A DNA stretch of 64,000 bases, taken from assembly GCA_900637135.1 (NCBI GenBank), contig LR134353.1:3782001-3846000 (forward strand). The letters are read 5' to 3'. The DNA comes from Mycolicibacterium flavescens (GTDB lineage Bacteria > Actinomycetota > Actinomycetes > Mycobacteriales > Mycobacteriaceae). Position numbers and translations under genes: made by a program. Each line of letters opens with the position of its first letter. Within the stretch, counting starts at the first letter, position 1. The notes under the pieces are model-generated. The model worked only from the letters and a program-made list of their open reading frames with translations. It searched no databases and was not told the DNA's origin. Of this stretch, positions 1 to 7,816 are shown piece by piece.

Positions 1-391
1 GATCTTGCGAGAGCCAATCCTCGACCGCGGCAGGCAGCATCCGCGTGAACGGTTGCTCGCCCTGCACTCCCCGCGCGTAGCACTCGAAGAACAGCCGTTC
101 GAACGGGCGGAGATCGGGCCTTCGCAGATTGGCCCACATCGCCGCGATGGCCTCGGCGGGATCGGCCGGCAAGTCGTGGGTCAGCGCCATCTGGCGTCGC
201 TCGACCTCGCCGACGATCGCCAACAGCAGTTCGTCACGCGACCCGAAGTGGTGCAGCAGCATGCGATGACTGGTGCCGACCGCGGCGGCGAGATCACGAA
301 GCGACCGGTCACCGATGCCGTTGCGCGCGACCTCCGCGACGAGCCCGTCGAGCAGTTCCTGCCGACGCCGAGCGTCAGGCGGACGGGCCAT
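1..391 (-). CDS. TetR-family transcriptional regulator, 3' end outside window
   Basis: The reverse strand reads as a TetR regulator of which the first 130 residues are present; the C-terminus runs off the left edge. The N-terminal helix-turn-helix is visible around residues 25-50, with the LRDLAAAVG helix followed by the HHFGSRDELL segment typical of the family. The start is the ATG at 391, which overlaps the end of the upstream SRPBCC gene by 17 bases, so the two are probably co-transcribed. The ligand-binding domain is only partly visible and the target cannot be inferred beyond likely control of its own operon. Confidence 0.8.
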   Translation of the reverse strand, partial: MARPPDARRRQELLDGLVAEVARNGIGDRSLRDLAAAVGTSHRMLLHHFGSRDELLLAIVGEVERRQMALTHDLPADPAEAIAAMWANLRRPDLRPFERLFFECYARGVQGEQPFTRMLPAAVEDWLSQD

Positions 392-830
392 CGAGCCGGT
401 GCAGCTGCTCGCAGCGTGCCTTCAAACCCTCGGCTTCGAGGTCGAGGTAGCGCTTCGTCATCGACCGCATCAGCAACCCGACCAGAGCCCCGACCGGGCC
501 TCGTTGTTCGAGCCGTTGATGGATACGCGTACGCGCTTGCGAGTCGGCGCTGACGGGGCTGACGTGGTGGCGGGCCACCGTGAGCCCGCCCGGCGAGCGC
601 TGCACCCATGTCCACGAGGCACCGGGCGTCACCTCGGTGACCTCCCAGACCAACTTCGGCATTCGCGGTTGCTTGATCTCGAACCTGTTGCCGACGGCCA
701 ACTCTCGGCTGTCCAACGCCACAAGGCGGGTCACCGAGGCGGTCCACTCCGGCCAGCGCTCGACATCGCTGAACACGTCCCATACGACGGCGGCGGGTGC
801 GTCGATCTCGGCGCCACACTCAGTAATCAT
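375..830 (-). CDS. SRPBCC family protein (polyketide cyclase/dehydrase-like)
   Basis: A 151-residue single-domain protein of the START/Bet v1-like fold. It begins with the usual beta strand ITECGAEIDAPAAVVWDVFSDVERWPEW, a hallmark of SRPBCC proteins that bind hydrophobic ligands in a deep cavity. No catalytic residues can be assigned. It lies directly upstream of, and overlaps, the TetR gene at the left edge, so the pair may form a ligand-responsive unit. Family placement is good; the ligand is unknown. Confidence 0.8.
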   Translation of the reverse strand: MITECGAEIDAPAAVVWDVFSDVERWPEWTASVTRLVALDSRELAVGNRFEIKQPRMPKLVWEVTEVTPGASWTWVQRSPGGLTVARHHVSPVSADSQARTRIHQRLEQRGPVGALVGLLMRSMTKRYLDLEAEGLKARCEQLHRLDGPSA

Positions 831-901
831 GTACCAAATGGTACATTCATTGCGTCACCGTGGGAAGTGCGTATCCGCGCGTGCGGCAAGATTGCCTGGA
901 C

Positions 902-1621
902 ATGACCCTCAACGACCGCCCCCCGACCCGTCGGTGGCACATCCTCCGGCTCGTGCTGTTCGCGGCGTTCCTGCTCGGGTTGTTCTATCTGGTCGCCGTT
1001 TCCGGCGTGGTCGACGTCGACCATGTCCGCCGCACAGTGGCCTCCACGGGCCCCATCGCACCGCTGGTCTACGTCGTGGTGTCGGGGCTGCTGGGCGCGG
1101 TGTTCGTGCCCGGGCCGATCCTCGCCGCCGCCAGCGGAGTGTTGTTCGGCCCGGTCGTGGGCACGTTCGCCACCCTCGGCGCGACGGTCACTACCGCGTG
1201 CGTCACCAGCCTGATCGGCAGGCGGGCCGGACGCGACAGCGCGCGCGCACTCCTCGGCGAGGCGCGAGCAAAAAGGCTCGACGATCTCATCGCGCGGGGC
1301 GGGCTGTGGGCCGTCGTCGGCCAGCGCTTCGTTCCGGGCATCTCCGACGCGCTCGCGTCCTATGCCTTCGGCGCGTTCGGAGTTCCGTTGTGGCAGATGG
1401 CCGTCGGCGCGTTCATCGGGTCCGTCCCGCGCGCGTTCGTGTACACCGCGCTGGGGGCCTCGATCGCGGATCTGTCGTCTCCGCTGGCGTTCACGGCGAT
1501 CGCGGTGTGGTGCGTCACCGCCGTCGCCGGTGCGTTCGCCGCACACCGGGGCGTGCGGAGTTGGCGCAGACGGGATCGGCGCAGCGACGACGAACCGGCG
1601 CCCGAAGCGGGAGACTCCTAG
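902..1621 (+). CDS. TVP38/TMEM64 (VTT/DedA-like) membrane protein
   Basis: A 239-residue polytopic membrane protein. An N-terminal membrane helix (about residues 12-35) is followed by the VTT core with the motif FVPGPILAAASGVLFG and the downstream GQRFVPGISDALASYAFG segment typical of DedA/TVP38 proteins, and a charged C-terminal tail. The ATG at 902 was preferred over an upstream ATG at 860 because it leaves a short polar N-terminus before helix 1. DedA-superfamily members are linked to lipid scrambling and envelope homeostasis. Its stop overlaps the convergent CMD gene by three bases. Confidence 0.8.
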   Translation: MTLNDRPPTRRWHILRLVLFAAFLLGLFYLVAVSGVVDVDHVRRTVASTGPIAPLVYVVVSGLLGAVFVPGPILAAASGVLFGPVVGTFATLGATVTTACVTSLIGRRAGRDSARALLGEARAKRLDDLIARGGLWAVVGQRFVPGISDALASYAFGAFGVPLWQMAVGAFIGSVPRAFVYTALGASIADLSSPLAFTAIAVWCVTAVAGAFAAHRGVRSWRRRDRRSDDEPAPEAGDS

Positions 1622-2220
1622 TCCGGAAGCGTCGCGCTGCCCGGCGGCGGGGCGAGCTGCCAGGTGTCGCAGGCCATCGCGAGCATCGCGTAGGTGCCGA
1701 CGACGAAAATCAACTCCATCGCCTGGTGGGTACCGAGTTCGTCGACGAGACGACGCCATCTGTCGGGTGCGGCCCGGCCGCGGGCGAGCAACTCGTCGGT
1801 TGTCTCGAGCACCAGCCGGTCCACTCCGTCGAACTCAGCGTTACCGCGGGCGATCCGGGCGATCTCGTCGTCCGACAAGCCGCCCGCCTTGGCGATCTTC
1901 ACGTGCTCGCCCCAGAAGAACGACGAGCGCCGCGCATGGGCGAGCCGCAACACCGCCAGCTCGCGTAGCCGCAGCGGCAGCTCGCCGCGCTGCAGCAGAA
2001 ATGCGTTGTAGCCGAGGAACTTCCGCGCCATCTTCGGGTGCCGGACCAGCACGCCGATGATGTCGAAGTTGAGCGGATCCCTGGGTTCTCCCGAGCCGGC
2101 CCGCGGAACGTCGTCGCCTGGAACCCCCATCAGCGCGCCGACAGCCTCGTATTCGTCGTCGCCCCACTCCTCGGCGGTCAGCGGCGTCAGCAGTGGATGG
2201 CCGATCGCGTCTTGGGTCAT
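1618..2220 (-). CDS. Carboxymuconolactone decarboxylase (CMD) family protein
   Basis: A 200-residue CMD-fold protein. The core helices around LRLRELAVLRLAHARRSSF and FWGEHVKIAKAGGLSDDEI match the AhpD/CMD superfamily, but the redox CxxC of AhpD is replaced by SSFFWGEH, so peroxidase activity is unlikely and a decarboxylase/lactonase or structural role is more plausible. It is the last gene of the five-gene oxidative operon and starts one base after the LLM gene stop. An in-frame ATG 12 bases further upstream is possible, but the 2220 start fits the spacing better. Confidence 0.8.
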   Translation of the reverse strand: MTQDAIGHPLLTPLTAEEWGDDEYEAVGALMGVPGDDVPRAGSGEPRDPLNFDIIGVLVRHPKMARKFLGYNAFLLQRGELPLRLRELAVLRLAHARRSSFFWGEHVKIAKAGGLSDDEIARIARGNAEFDGVDRLVLETTDELLARGRAAPDRWRRLVDELGTHQAMELIFVVGTYAMLAMACDTWQLAPPPGSATLPD

Positions 2221-2221
2221 G

Positions 2222-3085
2222 TCACCTCTCATCGTCTTGGCGGTGCAACTCCGCGAGTGCGTGAATCTGCTCGAGGTAGTGCTCGAGCGACCGGTGGACG
2301 AATCGCGCGGACACGGTCGTCGTGCCCGCATCCGCCATCTCGCGCAGGGTCTTTCGCGTCGCGTCGGGGTCATCGACCGGGTCGAGCGGGCGGTCGGCGG
2401 CGAGCACGACCTCGAAGCCGGGCGGTATCTCGCGCGCCTTGAGCCACTCCCCCGCGGTCGCGACCGAGATGCCGAACGGCGCCCAGCCTTCGGCGAGCGT
2501 GAGTGCCCGCCGTAGCGACCGTTTGGTCCGGCCGCCCACCCAGATCGGCATATGGGGCTGCAGTGCGCACGGGTCGACGATGAGCCCGCCGAACGAGTAG
2601 TACTCGCCGTCGTAGGAGGGCTCGTTGCTCGCCAGCGCGGCGCGCAAGGCGCGCAGGGCGTCGTCGGCGCGCGGGCCGCGATCCTCGAACGGCGCGCCAA
2701 GGAGGTCGAACTCCTCCTTGAGTGAGCCGACACCGACCCCGAGGATGAGACGCCCACGGCTGACGTGATCCAGTGTGCCGTAACGCTTCACGATGGCCAG
2801 CGGATGGTGGTATCCCAGCACCAGGGTCATCGTGGCGAGCCGGATCCGTTCAGTGCGGGCGGCTACGAAACCGAGGGTCGCCAGCGGGTCCCAGTACCTG
2901 GCACCGCGCCGCCCGGCCTCCGATGCCGGGATTCCGATGTGCTCGCTGCAGGTCAGGTGGTGGTAACCGAGCCTGTCGGCCGCTTCGGCGACGCGGCCGA
3001 TGTCCTCGACTCCTGCGTCGCGCTCCCACGTCAACGCCGCCCCGGCGACGTTGGTGACGACCGGTGTCGCGATGCCCAGCTTCAA
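2222..3085 (-). CDS. LLM-class (luciferase-like) F420- or flavin-dependent oxidoreductase
   Basis: A 287-residue TIM-barrel oxidoreductase of the luciferase-like superfamily. Recognisable segments are LKLGIATPVV at the N-terminus, TLVLGYHHPLAIVKRYGTLD and GVGVGSLKEEF, typical of actinobacterial F420-dependent enzymes (the TIGR03619-like group). I chose a TTG start at 3085, where TTGA overlaps the stop of the upstream dioxygenase; longer in-frame extensions read through the neighbour and carry no family signal. The gene sits in an oxidative operon, so a hydride-transfer step on an oxygenated intermediate is inferred. Confidence 0.82.
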   Translation of the reverse strand: MKLGIATPVVTNVAGAALTWERDAGVEDIGRVAEAADRLGYHHLTCSEHIGIPASEAGRRGARYWDPLATLGFVAARTERIRLATMTLVLGYHHPLAIVKRYGTLDHVSRGRLILGVGVGSLKEEFDLLGAPFEDRGPRADDALRALRAALASNEPSYDGEYYSFGGLIVDPCALQPHMPIWVGGRTKRSLRRALTLAEGWAPFGISVATAGEWLKAREIPPGFEVVLAADRPLDPVDDPDATRKTLREMADAGTTTVSARFVHRSLEHYLEQIHALAELHRQDDER

Positions 3086-3912
3086 TTCAGTGGCTCTTCG
3101 CCCGCCAGGATGGTCCGGTGCATCAGGCGACCGCTGTCGGCGGCGTAGGGCAGGGCGCGGTGCATGGTGCCGGTGTTGTCCCAAATCAGCAGGTCGCCGA
3201 CTTCCCACTCGTGGCGATACACGTATTGCGGTTGGGTGGCCCAATCACGAAGGCGGGCAAGCAGAGCGCGGCTCTGTTCGACGGGCATGCCGACCACGTA
3301 GTCGGCTGTCGCGCCGAGCAGCAGCGACTTGCGGCCCGACTGGTGCGTCCACACGATGGGGCACGCCTTGGTCGGGGACTTCTGCCAGAACGCGATCTCG
3401 TCGTAGCTCATCTCGGGTGTGACATAGTACTGAGATCGCTCGGCGCTGTGCACGACCCGAAGGTCGGCGATCAGATCCTTGTCGGCCTGCGGCAGATCGT
3501 CGTATGCGGCGTAGGTGTTGCAGAACTCCGTATCGCCCCCGGTTTCAGAGAGTTTCACGGCTCGGAGCAACGTCGCCAAATTCGGGTAGGGCTGCAGGGA
3601 GCCGTCGAAGTGCCAGAACAGCGAGCCCTTCAGGTATTTCGCGCGTTGGTTGACGTTCTCGTCGAGCGAGATCTTATAGATCCCCTCCTCGCCCTCGTTG
3701 GCCACCACGGTGCCCAACGTTGCGGCGATCGCGACCTGTTGCTCGTCGCTGATCTGCAACCCGCGGAAGAACACCACGCCGCGTTGTTCCAGTGTGTCCC
3801 TGATCTTCTCGGCGGCGCGGCCGCTCAGCAGGGTGTCGAGATCAGTTCTGATCTCGCTGCCGATCCTCGGGGTCAGGTCGGCGACGTCCAGTTGTGCGGA
3901 GGTCAGGCTCAC
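3082..3912 (-). CDS. TauD/TfdA-family Fe(II)/2-oxoglutarate dioxygenase
   Basis: A 276-residue non-haem iron dioxygenase. The iron triad is visible as H101-x-D103 in WHFDGS and H251 in TMHRALPY, and the 2-oxoglutarate/substrate arginines are R262 and R266 in GRLMHRTIL, the TauD arrangement. The start is GTG at 3912, immediately after the TGA of the 107-aa upstream gene. Family members hydroxylate unactivated carbons with decarboxylation of 2-oxoglutarate; the substrate here is unknown. In the same operon as a Rieske oxygenase it implies two successive oxygenations of one compound. Confidence 0.88.
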   Translation of the reverse strand: MSLTSAQLDVADLTPRIGSEIRTDLDTLLSGRAAEKIRDTLEQRGVVFFRGLQISDEQQVAIAATLGTVVANEGEEGIYKISLDENVNQRAKYLKGSLFWHFDGSLQPYPNLATLLRAVKLSETGGDTEFCNTYAAYDDLPQADKDLIADLRVVHSAERSQYYVTPEMSYDEIAFWQKSPTKACPIVWTHQSGRKSLLLGATADYVVGMPVEQSRALLARLRDWATQPQYVYRHEWEVGDLLIWDNTGTMHRALPYAADSGRLMHRTILAGEEPLN

Positions 3913-4236
3913 TCAGCTCACCCTCGTCAGTATCGTGTTGGCCGAATGTTTGACTCGCGGTTGGTTCCACAGCTCGACTGCGAGTGAGACCGTGATCAGC
4001 GAGTAGAGCAGGTTGCGCAGGTTGGCGACGTCCTCGGGCAGCGGCTCGGCGTAGTCGAACTTGTCGACGTAGGCAAGAGCTTCCTCGGCGTAGGGGAAGA
4101 TCTCGTCGTAGAAGGCCCGGATCTGTTCCATGGAACTGTTGACCCGCTTGACGTAGCGCGCGTGGCCGTCCTCGATGGCCCATTCCGGCACGAGGTGCTC
4201 GAGGTGCGAAAACCCCGGCGGCAGAGTCGTGTTCAT
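3913..4236 (-). CDS. Unknown 107-aa protein of the oxidative operon
   Basis: I do not recognise a family. The protein is 107 residues, mainly helical in composition, rich in aromatic and acidic residues (EWAIEDGHARYVKRVNSS, then RAFYDEIFPYAEEALAYV), with no signal peptide or cysteines. A weakly hydrophobic helix (NLRNLLYSLITVSLAVELW) lies near residues 75-93. It begins at an ATG whose ATGA overlaps the stop of the Rieske oxygenase and ends directly at the dioxygenase start, so it is translationally locked between two oxygenases. That position suggests a small subunit, stabiliser or adaptor of one of them. Confidence 0.75.
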   Translation of the reverse strand: MNTTLPPGFSHLEHLVPEWAIEDGHARYVKRVNSSMEQIRAFYDEIFPYAEEALAYVDKFDYAEPLPEDVANLRNLLYSLITVSLAVELWNQPRVKHSANTILTRVS

Positions 4237-5516
4237 CGCATCGCCTTCTGCTCTTCGCCGGCCTCGACGTAATCGCCAACGACTTTGTGGAAGTGGCGAA
4301 GCAGGATCTCCTCGTCGTTCATCGTGAAGTGGGTGAGCGCGCCGCTGTTCAGCATGGCCTGCAGACCCTCCGACGGGCTGGCGTCCTCGAGGATGATGTC
4401 GTTGAGGAACGTGACCGTCAGCTCCTGGCCCAGCCGCTCCCTGTGCGTTCTCGGCGGCTGGTAATAGGCCTCGGTTTCGAAGATGTGCGAGTGCGGCCCG
4501 GTGGGCCAGTGCGTGTGGACGGTGAATCCGGACGCACCGAAGATCAGCACGAAGTTCGGGAAGAACTGGAACGAGTCGAAGCCGTACTTCTCCGACCGTG
4601 TGGGGTTGATACCGGCAGGCATCGGCCCGCGGTCGGCCTTCTTGTTCCACGGCCCGGCCGCGCTGGCCTCGAAGACGCACTCGATCGGCTTGGAGTACGG
4701 CGTCTTGCGGGATGGTTCACCGGAGAACGAGAACATCCGGTGCGGGCCTTTGAGCCGGTAGGCCAAAGCGTCGGTGAACGGATTCGGTTGGTCGAACGCG
4801 TCGCGGGCCTCGGCGGTGACCGCGCCGAACGATGACGCGTGCAGGTACGGCCCGTGATAGCTCTCGGCGAACCCGTCGAGGAAGATCTTCCAGTTGCACT
4901 GCAGTTCGGCCTTGAGCTTGTAGACCTGATGCGGGCCGGCGAACGGGTACCCCTCGATCTCGTGCGCCAACTCGCCCAGGAAATCGCGGACCGTCTCGGT
5001 GTTGTGCGGGTCGAGGTTGATGAAGATGAAGCCCTCCCACACCTCGCACTGGATGGCGGGCACCCGGCAGCTGTCCGCGTCGAAGTCGAGCAGCAGATCC
5101 TTGCGGGTGGCCGAGTGCAGTGAGCCGTCGAGCTTGTAGCGCCATCCGTGAAAGCGGCAGTACAGCAGCGGTGCGCGACCTTCGACCTCCTGGAACGGGT
5201 CGTCCTCCCACAGCATCTTGTTGCCCCGGTGCGGGCAGATGTTGTGAAACGCCCGGACCACGCCGTCCTTGCCCCGCACGATGATCACCGAGGTGTTGAG
5301 GAACGTCAGCTCACGGGTGAAGTAACTGCCCGACTTGGGCACACGCTCGATGCGGCCCATGTAGAGCCACGTCTTCTTGAAGACGTGCTCGCGTTCCTTT
5401 TCGTAGAACTCCTCGGAAACGCAGTCCTGAAGCGACACCGGACCACGACCCAGCTCGGGGTAGGCGTCGGTCCAGTGTCCGCTCGCGGGTTTGGTCACCA
5501 GGCTGTCGTGACTCAA
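4233..5516 (-). CDS. Rieske non-haem iron oxygenase, large subunit
   Basis: A 427-residue aromatic-ring-hydroxylating-type oxygenase. The Rieske cluster ligands are C94-x-H96 in CPHRG and C120-x2-H123 in CRFHGW; the mononuclear iron site is DGFAESYHGPYLH with H221 and H226. The start is a TTG at 5516 with a strong AGGAGA ribosome site just upstream; no better ATG exists. It heads the five-gene operon and is divergent from the LysR gene. No ferredoxin or reductase gene is adjacent, so electrons must come from elsewhere. The substrate is unknown. Confidence 0.88.
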   Translation of the reverse strand: MSHDSLVTKPASGHWTDAYPELGRGPVSLQDCVSEEFYEKEREHVFKKTWLYMGRIERVPKSGSYFTRELTFLNTSVIIVRGKDGVVRAFHNICPHRGNKMLWEDDPFQEVEGRAPLLYCRFHGWRYKLDGSLHSATRKDLLLDFDADSCRVPAIQCEVWEGFIFINLDPHNTETVRDFLGELAHEIEGYPFAGPHQVYKLKAELQCNWKIFLDGFAESYHGPYLHASSFGAVTAEARDAFDQPNPFTDALAYRLKGPHRMFSFSGEPSRKTPYSKPIECVFEASAAGPWNKKADRGPMPAGINPTRSEKYGFDSFQFFPNFVLIFGASGFTVHTHWPTGPHSHIFETEAYYQPPRTHRERLGQELTVTFLNDIILEDASPSEGLQAMLNSGALTHFTMNDEEILLRHFHKVVGDYVEAGEEQKAMR

Positions 5517-5593
5517 CGGTCTCTCCTGCGTCGGGCTGAAGACGGTAGGGGTGAAGGTACCGCCGCCGATATGGCCGAAACAGACCCGCGAGC

Positions 5594-5608
5594 GCAACAC
5601 CCTGTTGC
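5594..5608. promoter_or_regulatory. Palindrome between Rieske operon and LysR gene, candidate operator
   Basis: A perfect 6-3-6 inverted repeat GCAACA-CCC-TGTTGC lies 39 bases upstream of the LysR ATG and 78 bases upstream of the Rieske TTG. LysR regulators usually bind such dyads in the divergent promoter region and repress their own gene. The placement fits, but the site was identified by eye only. Confidence 0.5.
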
Positions 5609-5646
5609 ATATTTGGAACACCGCAGAGGGAAAGAACGCTAGAGCC

Positions 5647-6564
5647 ATGGAACAGAACCTGCCCTTCGACGTCGACGCCCTGCTGATCTTCGGCAAGGTG
5701 GTGGAGAACCGAAGCCTGTCGAAGGCGGCCGCACTGTTGGGAATGCCGAAGTCGACCGTCAGCCGCAAGCTGACCAGGCTGGAGTCCGACCTGGGCATCA
5801 AACTGCTGCGCAAGAACACCCACCAGCTCACCGTCACCGATCTCGGCGAGCAGGTGTACGCCCACGCGGCCAACATCCTGACCGAGGCCAACGGTGTCCG
5901 CGCGCTCGTCGAGGGCAGCAGACAGGAGCCGCAGGGCGAACTGCGGGTGGCGATCCCCGTCTTCGTCGGCATCGACTACGCCTCCCGCGTCGGTGCGGCG
6001 TTCCTGCAGCACTATCCGAATTCGCAGCTGGACATCCGGCTGGTCGACCGGGTGGTTGACCCAGTCCGCGACGGGTTCGACGTGGTGTTCAGCACCGGAC
6101 CGCTACAGGACTCCACGCTGATCGCGCGCAAGGTCTTCGACCTCGAGCTGTTCTTGTGCGCGTCACCGGATTTCCTTGCGCGCCTGCCCGAACCGGTCCG
6201 CGACCCCGCACAGTTGAACACGCTTCCGTTCATCGACTTCGGCTTCGGCGGACCTCGCAAGCTGACGGTCACCGCAAAGGCCGGCCTGCGCGAGCTGACA
6301 CCGCCAGTCCGGGCGCGCGCCAACAACTTTCAGGTGTGTAAGCAGTACATCATGCAGGGCCTCGGGATCGGTGCGATGCCCACCCAGATCATCTGCACCA
6401 ACGAGCTGCGCGAGGGCACCCTCGTCCCGGTGTTACCCGAGTGGCGCCTCGAGTCGCTCGACGTGCACATGATCTATCCGTTCGAGTTGTCCTTCTCCAC
6501 CCTCATCAGCGCGTTCTACGCGACGGCATGCGAGATCATCGTCGAGAACACCGCGCGCCAGTAA
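5647..6564 (+). CDS. LysR-family transcriptional regulator
   Basis: A 305-residue LTTR. The winged helix-turn-helix is at residues 8-66 (DALLIFGKVVENRSLSKAAA, then LGMPKSTVSRKLTRLESDLG and LLRKNTHQLTVTDLG), and the LysR substrate-binding domain follows from about residue 90. The start at 5647 removes an upstream extension of no family resemblance. It is transcribed divergently from the Rieske operon with a 130-base intergenic region carrying a palindrome, so it is the obvious regulator of that operon, probably responding to its substrate. Confidence 0.9.
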   Translation: MEQNLPFDVDALLIFGKVVENRSLSKAAALLGMPKSTVSRKLTRLESDLGIKLLRKNTHQLTVTDLGEQVYAHAANILTEANGVRALVEGSRQEPQGELRVAIPVFVGIDYASRVGAAFLQHYPNSQLDIRLVDRVVDPVRDGFDVVFSTGPLQDSTLIARKVFDLELFLCASPDFLARLPEPVRDPAQLNTLPFIDFGFGGPRKLTVTAKAGLRELTPPVRARANNFQVCKQYIMQGLGIGAMPTQIICTNELREGTLVPVLPEWRLESLDVHMIYPFELSFSTLISAFYATACEIIVENTARQ

Positions 6565-6695
6565 CGGCCGTCGCCGGCGCGCCGCCGGTCACACTTCGCC
6601 GCCCGTGACGGCCTCGAGCGGCACCAGATCCAGCGGTTTGCGTTTACGCCGGTCACAGCCGGGTAGCCCCGCACCCAACTGGGTTGGGAGTGGGC

Positions 6696-7415
6696 ATGCT
6701 GATGGTCGCCGGCGCCACGGAAACGGGCGCGAGTTGTGGCAGTGAAGCCGTGCTGGCTCGCTCGGCGATCATGCGGGGGTTGGCGCCCGCGGACAAGGCG
6801 GCTCTGATCGACCGATTCGACTACGCCCGGTTCGGGCAGGGTGAGTGCATATATCCCGAAGGCCAACCCGATCACCGGCTCTACGTCGTCATCGAGGGCA
6901 AGGTCAAGATCGGCTGGCGGTCGGCGGAGTTCCCCGAGAAACTGCTCGCCGTCCTGGGCCCCTCGGAGATCTTCGGCGCCGAGTCGATGTTCGACTGCGC
7001 GCCTCGCACCGGTTCGGCCACGGCGCTCACCGCGGTGCTCGTCGCCGTCATCGACCGTGATGCGTTGCACGACTGCCTCGATGGCAACCCGCACATCACC
7101 GAGCAGCTGATGCGCCTTCTGGCGCGAAACCTACGACGCGCCGAAGACCTGATCACCGACCTGAACTTCACCGACGTTCCCGGCCGGATCGCCAAACAAC
7201 TCCTTCACCTCGCGCAGCGATTCGGTGTCCGACAGGACCGGCAGTTGCGCCTCGACCACGGTCTCACTCAAGCGGAGATCGCCCAATTGGTCGGCGCGTC
7301 AAGGGAATCGGTCAACAAGGTGTTGTCGGAGTTCGTCCAGCGCGGCTGGATCACCGTCTGCGGTAAGAGCCTGGTGATTCACCAGACCGAACTCCTCGCC
7401 CGCCGGGCACGCTGA
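6696..7415 (+). CDS. Crp/Fnr-family regulator, paralogue of mycobacterial CRP
   Basis: A 239-residue cyclic-nucleotide-type regulator: cNMP-binding barrel (about residues 15-135), dimer helix (TEQLMRLLARNLRRAEDL) and winged HTH with LTQAEIAQLVGASRESVNKVL. The C-terminal half is very like Rv3676, including DVPGR.AKQLL.LAQRFG and the ending LLARRAR. In the nucleotide pocket the glutamate expected in FGELSIFD of CRP is not in register: here it reads FGAESMFD, while the PRT.SAT arginine is kept. Altered or lost cAMP response is therefore possible. Starts at TTG 6684, GTG 6690 and ATG 6702 are also conceivable. Confidence 0.88.
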   Translation: MLMVAGATETGASCGSEAVLARSAIMRGLAPADKAALIDRFDYARFGQGECIYPEGQPDHRLYVVIEGKVKIGWRSAEFPEKLLAVLGPSEIFGAESMFDCAPRTGSATALTAVLVAVIDRDALHDCLDGNPHITEQLMRLLARNLRRAEDLITDLNFTDVPGRIAKQLLHLAQRFGVRQDRQLRLDHGLTQAEIAQLVGASRESVNKVLSEFVQRGWITVCGKSLVIHQTELLARRAR

Positions 7416-7480
7416 CGCGCGAGCAAACTTTTTCGCGGCCGGGGGCGTTGTAACGACCGTCGGTGGGTAACTACAAAGGC

Positions 7481-7666
7481 ATGGACCCCGACACGTTGGT
7501 GGCGATGGCAGGTTTGACGGCGCTGGGCGCCGCGGTGTTCACAGGCGCGGTTTGGGACAGCCCGCTCGTCTCTGCACCCGCCCGGCTCGGCAGGCAGCAG
7601 CGACCGTATGGCAAGCACGCCATGCCCGTCAGCACACCCAGAAAAGCGCGAGAGTTCGCCGGTTGA
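7481..7666 (+). CDS. Possible small membrane protein, 61 aa
   Basis: Unrecognised. The 61-residue frame has one hydrophobic segment (VAMAGLTALGAAVFTGAVW) and a basic C-terminal tail, with GC-rich third positions like real genes here. There is no clear ribosome site. A GGGTAA hexamer at 7465-7470 could be the -10 of a SigF-like promoter and would give an almost leaderless transcript. It lies in the 400-base gap between the Crp paralogue and the sigma factor. Coding status is uncertain. Confidence 0.3.
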   Translation: MDPDTLVAMAGLTALGAAVFTGAVWDSPLVSAPARLGRQQRPYGKHAMPVSTPRKAREFAG

Positions 7667-7719
7667 CCACGGGAGCGCCCGTCGACGGTTACGCTGGGCA
7701 AAGGTCCCCGATAGGCGAG

Positions 7720-7746
7720 GTTTCGACGAACCGTCCGAAAGGGTAA
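7720..7746 (+). promoter_or_regulatory. SigF-type promoter upstream of the sigma factor gene
   Basis: GTTT at 7720-7723, a 17-base spacer and GGGTAA at 7741-7746 match the mycobacterial SigF consensus (GTTT, 15-17 bases, GGGTAT). The predicted start of transcription near 7753 leaves a leader of about 65 bases before the sigma-factor gene, which has an AGGAG site at 7807-7811. This suggests autoregulation or control by the canonical SigF. Confidence 0.6.
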
Positions 7747-7816
7747 ACCGCAGCAGCCACAGGTTCAGATCCGAGCCGTGTGATCCATACGGCAGGGTCG
7801 GAAGTTAGGAGCCTGT

